In this document: positions 60,631-64,000 of the stretch, one piece after another
Position numbering within the stretch: position 1 is the stretch's first letter
Layout: every line of letters begins with the position of its first letter
Assembly: GCA_947172415.1 (NCBI GenBank)
Contig: OX359200.1
Coordinates: 3,970,501 to 4,034,500, forward strand
Direction of reading: 5' to 3'
Origin: Chondrosia reniformis
Taxonomy: Eukaryota > Porifera > Demospongiae > Chondrillida > Chondrillidae
DNA length: 64,000 nucleotides
Notes under the pieces: model-generated
What the model saw: the letters and a program-made list of their open reading frames with translations, nothing else
The model's database searches: none
Told to the model about the DNA's origin: nothing
Translations under genes and position numbers: made by a program

Positions 60631-60999
60631 TTACTTTAGGTGTGAGGCTCAGGGATCTATATTTGCCTTCTAGCGACTGCGCACGGCTGGCTTTTAATCT
60701 CTAAATGAAAAAGTCCCTTAGTCCTTAAAAACCCAACTTTTACAATGAGAACATAACACAACATTTTCTTGAATGACTGAAAATGAATTGACTTATTTTT
60801 TGTAAATGAGATTGTATCGACTAATAGGAAGGGGGCCTTTGACTTACAATTCTGCAAAAGTGGAAATGTGAAATTGTGTGACTAAATTTTAGTCTAGACC
60901 ACTAAGGCCTAATTCGTTGTAAGTGGTTAGTGGTCTAGACTGAAATTTAGCAACTCTGGATCCGATCCAAATTCATAATTCCACTCAATCAACAAAAAA
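60631..60999. other. centre of the rDNA palindrome with an inner hairpin
   Basis: This unpaired centre separates the arms. It contains a hairpin with 24-base arms (60882-60905 and 60927-60950, one mismatch; CTAAATTTTAGTCTAGACCA with inverse) and a 21-base loop. Confidence 0.8.
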
Positions 61000-62655
61000 C
61001 AAAAATCTCAATCTTCTATGATGAGGTGTATATTATTGGAAATTGAAAGGATTATTTACTACTTCCCCAGACAAAGGCTTAAATTGTTGCATGGGGTTAC
61101 CGGCCCCATTCCTTGACTAAGTCATCTTACAAAGAAAAAAATTTTCTCAACAAATTACCCAGTTGGATTGGAGCAGTTATCCCAGAGGAATGTATCCTTC
61201 CACAATGCAAATGCAGCTTGCAACTCTGGAACATTTTCATATCCTTATAGTTTGTTTGCCTGCAATTCAAAGGAATTCGTTGCCTTATAACGTGGTGACG
61301 CAGATCAGTCAATGATAGGCCAGCTCTCACCTCAGCCTGCCTTTGTAAGCCTTTGCAACTATACGAACTATTTATCTGAAACAACTTAAATATACACTAA
61401 TGGAGCTGGAATTCACGGCTGCTGGCACCAGACTTGCCCTCCAATTGTTCATAAATAAGGAGTTTTCATTCCGATTGCCGGACTTTGACAGTGCAGTATC
61501 ATTTTATTGTCACTAATCTTTGAGACAAGCATATGACTACTGGCAGGATGCAGGTTACTTCTTTGGAATCATCAACTGCTCCAAATTCCCTCAGCTGAAG
61601 GAGGACAACTCCTCTACTCTCACCCCCACTAGATGTGGGTGGCTTGTACAACTTTTGCTCAGCTTTTAGCCCTTCCATATACTGAATCTTTCTCAACCTT
61701 CTTCCACTATTCATATCCAATCACACTCATAGTCTACTCTTGACAAGTAGCCCTCAAGTATTCACTCAGGAGTGACAATCAAACACTCCATTTATCTCAT
61801 TCCTTAATTGGTCTTCCCACTCCAGAAGCCAATCATCCAACCCTTTCTTTCACTAGCCAAGAAAGCCCAGTAATATAATTATTTCCTGGTCTTTTCACAC
61901 GCCACTGATTTGAAAATGCCACCTTAAATCCTATATAAAGAAATGACTGCTGACAATCAGTCAGTAGGTCAGTCATATTTAGGACAGTAAGGTGACTCAA
62001 TGTCTGGGCTTTAATCATTCTGTTTGATCCAAATCTGTGGTACAATCATGACAAACATCAGCTAACCGCAATTGCACTCATTGCAACCACAACCCAATGA
62101 CTTTTCTACTTCACTACTACAATAATGCCATTGGTTTGGTTGTAACTTTAGACCAAATAATCCCAGTCATTCCCTGGTATTCAAGTGATCTGCTTGCCCA
62201 AAGCCTCTCGCATGGGAAGCACAAATTACGTAAATCTCGAATGTGATTTCAATGCACCACAAGCCCTACAGAAGGCTGATATATCACATCTGAATCTCCA
62301 TGGGAAACAAGTCGATAGTACACCTCGTTCAGCCCTGAGGGCAACCGTAGCAGCCATCTACTGTTCCCATTGTTTTTGAGATTCCATTGTTTTTGGCTGA
62401 TTCCCCTTCGATCAAGGTGAATCTGGAAATTCACTCAATTGTCATCGCTCCGATGGACAATCATAATACCGTCATTTCCAATGGGGAAAACTCGAGCCAC
62501 TTTCATACGAACTTTCGGTCACTCAAAACTCATACAGATAAGCTTTCCAAGCGTCCAGTATTCAACTGTAGCTTGTTCAAAGCCTCTCGAGTTACGAGCT
62601 GTGGAATTTGCGTGCAATCTGCAATTATATTCCTTTGGTCATACCATCATCATAT
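61000..62655 (-). repeat. right arm of the rDNA-derived giant inverted repeat
   Basis: It is the inverted partner of 58335-60630. On the minus strand it has the same spacer (62655 to about 61560), a very short 18S 5' end, an internal 18S block, and then rRNA-like and unknown pieces down to 61000. It is shorter than the left arm because the rRNA parts carry different deletions. Confidence 0.85.
61381..61560 (-). pseudogene. 18S rRNA fragments, right arm
   Basis: On the minus strand 61560-61518 reads GTAACCTGCATCCTGCCAGT, AGTCATATGCTTGTCTCAAA (18S start). It then jumps to an internal part: AGTCCGGCAATCGGAATGA, CAATTGGAGGGCAAGTCTGG, TGCCAGCAGCCGTGAATTCC and AGCTCCATTAGTGTATATTT (around 18S base 470-650). 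The 400-odd bases between them, which the left arm keeps, are missing here. Confidence 0.9.
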
Positions 62656-63046
62656 ATCAACAAAGGCTTCAGTATTAAAGGGGTCTCAGCTAATAACCAC
62701 AGCAGATTTGATTTGCCTTGTGAGGGAGCTAAGAACACCGACGGTTGGTTGCATGCATTGGCATAATCAACAGGGTTAGAGACCATTTTGTAACTTGTAC
62801 ACAAGGGACATCATATACGTATATAAAGGCCTTGGCCTTTTATGTCCCTGATATATGGCATGCAGATGCATCATCTTCAGTCTATACTAAGGTGTGAAAA
62901 GGTAATTGGTAGGCCATGTGTTCTACCTTGCAATTGGATGATCTGTATCAACTACTACTCTCTATGCAGTAGTTGAGGATTTCAAAGCCTGCAACAGTAC
63001 TAGTGTGACTAAAGTCTTGTACTGTTTAAAATACTGATTATCCTAG
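62656..63046. other. flank of the rDNA palindrome
   Basis: It holds a compact hairpin at about 62805-62850 (AGGGACAT...ATGTCCCT enclosing AAAGGCC...GGCCTTT). No gene is seen. Confidence 0.45.
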
Positions 63047-63235
63047 GGGTCACTTGGATCTCTTTAAATTTGTAACTTGCACTGTGTAGCTAGTACTTGA
63101 TTGTAATTTTAATATTACATAGTCACTTGGATCTCTTAAATTTGTAACTTGTACTGTGTAGTACTTGATTGTAATTTAATATTTTATATATTTGCTAGTA
63201 ACTTGCACTGTGTAGTGTACTTGAGTGTAAATAGC
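63047..63235. repeat. tandem repeat, about 75 bp, 2.5 units
   Basis: GGTCACTTGGATCTCTTTAA, ATTTGTAACTTGCACTGTGT, AGTACTTGATTGTAATTTTA recurs at about 63120 (AGTCACTTGGATCTCTTAAA) and in part at about 63198 (TAACTTGCACTGTGTAGTGT). Confidence 0.8.
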
Positions 63236-63327
63236 TAACAAAGTATTTCACTATACTTATAGACATTCGCTATAAGCAATTTCGTTACTGTATGTAGTAC
63301 ACATGGAAAACGTACTAATATGGATAA

Positions 63328-63496
63328 GAATAAAGCCTAGTTGAAAGTCAGCAATATGAATTTACTAATTCTGGACGTTTCGACCCAGAGGTCTTCATGC
63401 ATCAGCAATATATGAGGAGTGGGAATACAATTCAGTATAAATAGGAAATTAGTAAATTCATGTTGCTGACACTCAACAAGGCTTTATTCTCGTAAT
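63328..63496. mobile_element. palindromic MITE with ribozyme-like core
   Basis: The left arm AGAATAAAGCCTAGTTGAAA, GTCAGCAATATGAATTTACT is mirrored at about 63448-63495 (AGTAAATTCATGTTGCTGAC, TCAACAAGGCTTTATTCT). The centre at 63373-63405 reads on the minus strand CTGATGCATGAAGACCTCTG then GGTCGAAACGTCC: GACC and GGTC can pair as stem II before GAAAC, as in a hammerhead ribozyme, although the CTGATGA box carries an insertion. Confidence 0.78.
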
Positions 63497-63639
63497 GATC
63501 GCAACAAACACTCCTAATTCCTACACATGGACAAGTAAAAATATTAACAGATAACGTAAGAAGAGAAGACAGAGCTTAAATTACCAAAGTAATACGGTCG
63601 ACCAAACGAATCCAGTCTTTCGCATCAATATAGGCCACA

Positions 63640-64000
63640 TATCATCTACCAAATCATGTTCCTCTGCTCAACCCCCCACAGTACCACCCTCCGTGGCAGA
63701 GCCAGATGGTCAGAGCAATGGAAAATCAGGTGGACCAGCTGAAGCTGCTTGGGAGAATGATACACCAGCTACAAGTACCACCAGCCCAACTGATGCCATC
63801 ACAATGTCACAGATAAGATTAGGTTTATGGAATACTAGAGGCTTCTTAGATAGTAATTGTAATTTACGTAAACAAATTTTAGAGAGTTTAAGTCTAGATA
63901 TAATAGTTATTTGTGAAACCTTTTTGAAGGATAAAGACGTAGTTACTATACCTGGATACTTATGGATAGGCCATAACCGTACTAAATTATCTAAAAAGGC
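63640..64000 (+). CDS. 5' part of a LINE ORF2 (APE endonuclease), cut by the window end
   Basis: An open frame gives a Pro/Ser/Thr-rich leader (PPTVPPSVAEPDGQSNGKSG) and then, from about 63810, the start of an apurinic-type endonuclease: RLGLWNTRGFLDSNCNLRKQ, LSLDIIVICETFLKDK (catalytic Glu in CET) and IPGYLWIGHNRTK. This is the usual beginning of ORF2 of Jockey/CR1-like non-LTR retrotransposons, which nick target DNA and copy their RNA. No break is seen up to the end, so it may be a young copy. The rest lies outside the window. Confidence 0.75.

Noticed and set aside
58335-62655. Palindrome as an assembly fold-back artefact
   Set aside because: The arms differ by roughly a tenth and carry different deletions of 18S, so they are not two readings of one molecule.

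Overview
The window reads as nuclear DNA of an early-branching animal, most likely a sponge. This is inferred from AT-rich sequence, short GT-AG introns, an ER membrane complex gene, a modular extracellular protein built of EMI, EGF, sushi and Ig domains, and a dense mix of DNA transposons and retroelements. I cannot prove the species.

Layout. (1) 1-11.5 kb: a multi-exon plus-strand gene of the DUF7869 type (its core looks like a DDE-type nuclease fold), ending at 11512. An antisense Ty3/gypsy-like LTR element sits at 1037-5180, probably in its first intron. (2) 11.6-28.1 kb: a transposon graveyard with an RT relic (12.25-13.56 kb), a pogo-type MITE (13.57-14.06 kb), a minus-strand LINE tail (14.7-15.6 kb) and a 4.4 kb composite DNA element (15.65-20.07 kb). 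The composite holds a Merlin/IS1595-like transposase followed directly by a pogo-like transposase with a PHD finger. Beyond it lie a second pogo+PHD relic (20.7-22.96 kb), a piggyBac relic (24.3-25.1 kb, minus) and an internally deleted reverse-transcriptase element with an N-terminal Cys-rich domain and a C-terminal restriction-like endonuclease (25.2-27.9 kb). (3) 28.23-31.08 kb: a complete five-exon EMC8/EMC9 gene. (4) 31.1-34.9 kb: intergenic, with a LINE tail. (5) 34.96 to about 51.5 kb (perhaps 53.5 kb): a large secreted or membrane gene: signal peptide, EMI, EGF, six calcium-binding EGFs, two sushi domains, EGF, a long unassigned segment, coiled coils, a furin-type site, two Ig domains and a GCC2/GCC3-like module. 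Its introns hold a perfect tetranucleotide array of about 114 units, a LINE and several MITEs. (6) 57.0-57.4 kb: the last two exons of an LRRC40-like leucine-rich-repeat gene. (7) 58.3-62.7 kb: an imperfect giant palindrome of rDNA, with spacer, 18S and 28S pieces on each arm converging tail-to-tail on a central hairpin. (8) 63.0-64.0 kb: a tandem repeat, a palindromic MITE, and the 5' part of a LINE running off the window.

The host genes appear unrelated to each other in function. The most unusual items are the rDNA palindrome, the RT element pairing a CXC-like Cys-rich domain with an R2-like zinc knuckle and endonuclease, the Merlin/pogo-PHD composite, and a recurring motif in MITEs that resembles a hammerhead ribozyme core. 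Exon coordinates come from reading splice sites and phases by eye. Family names come from motif recall, not database searches.
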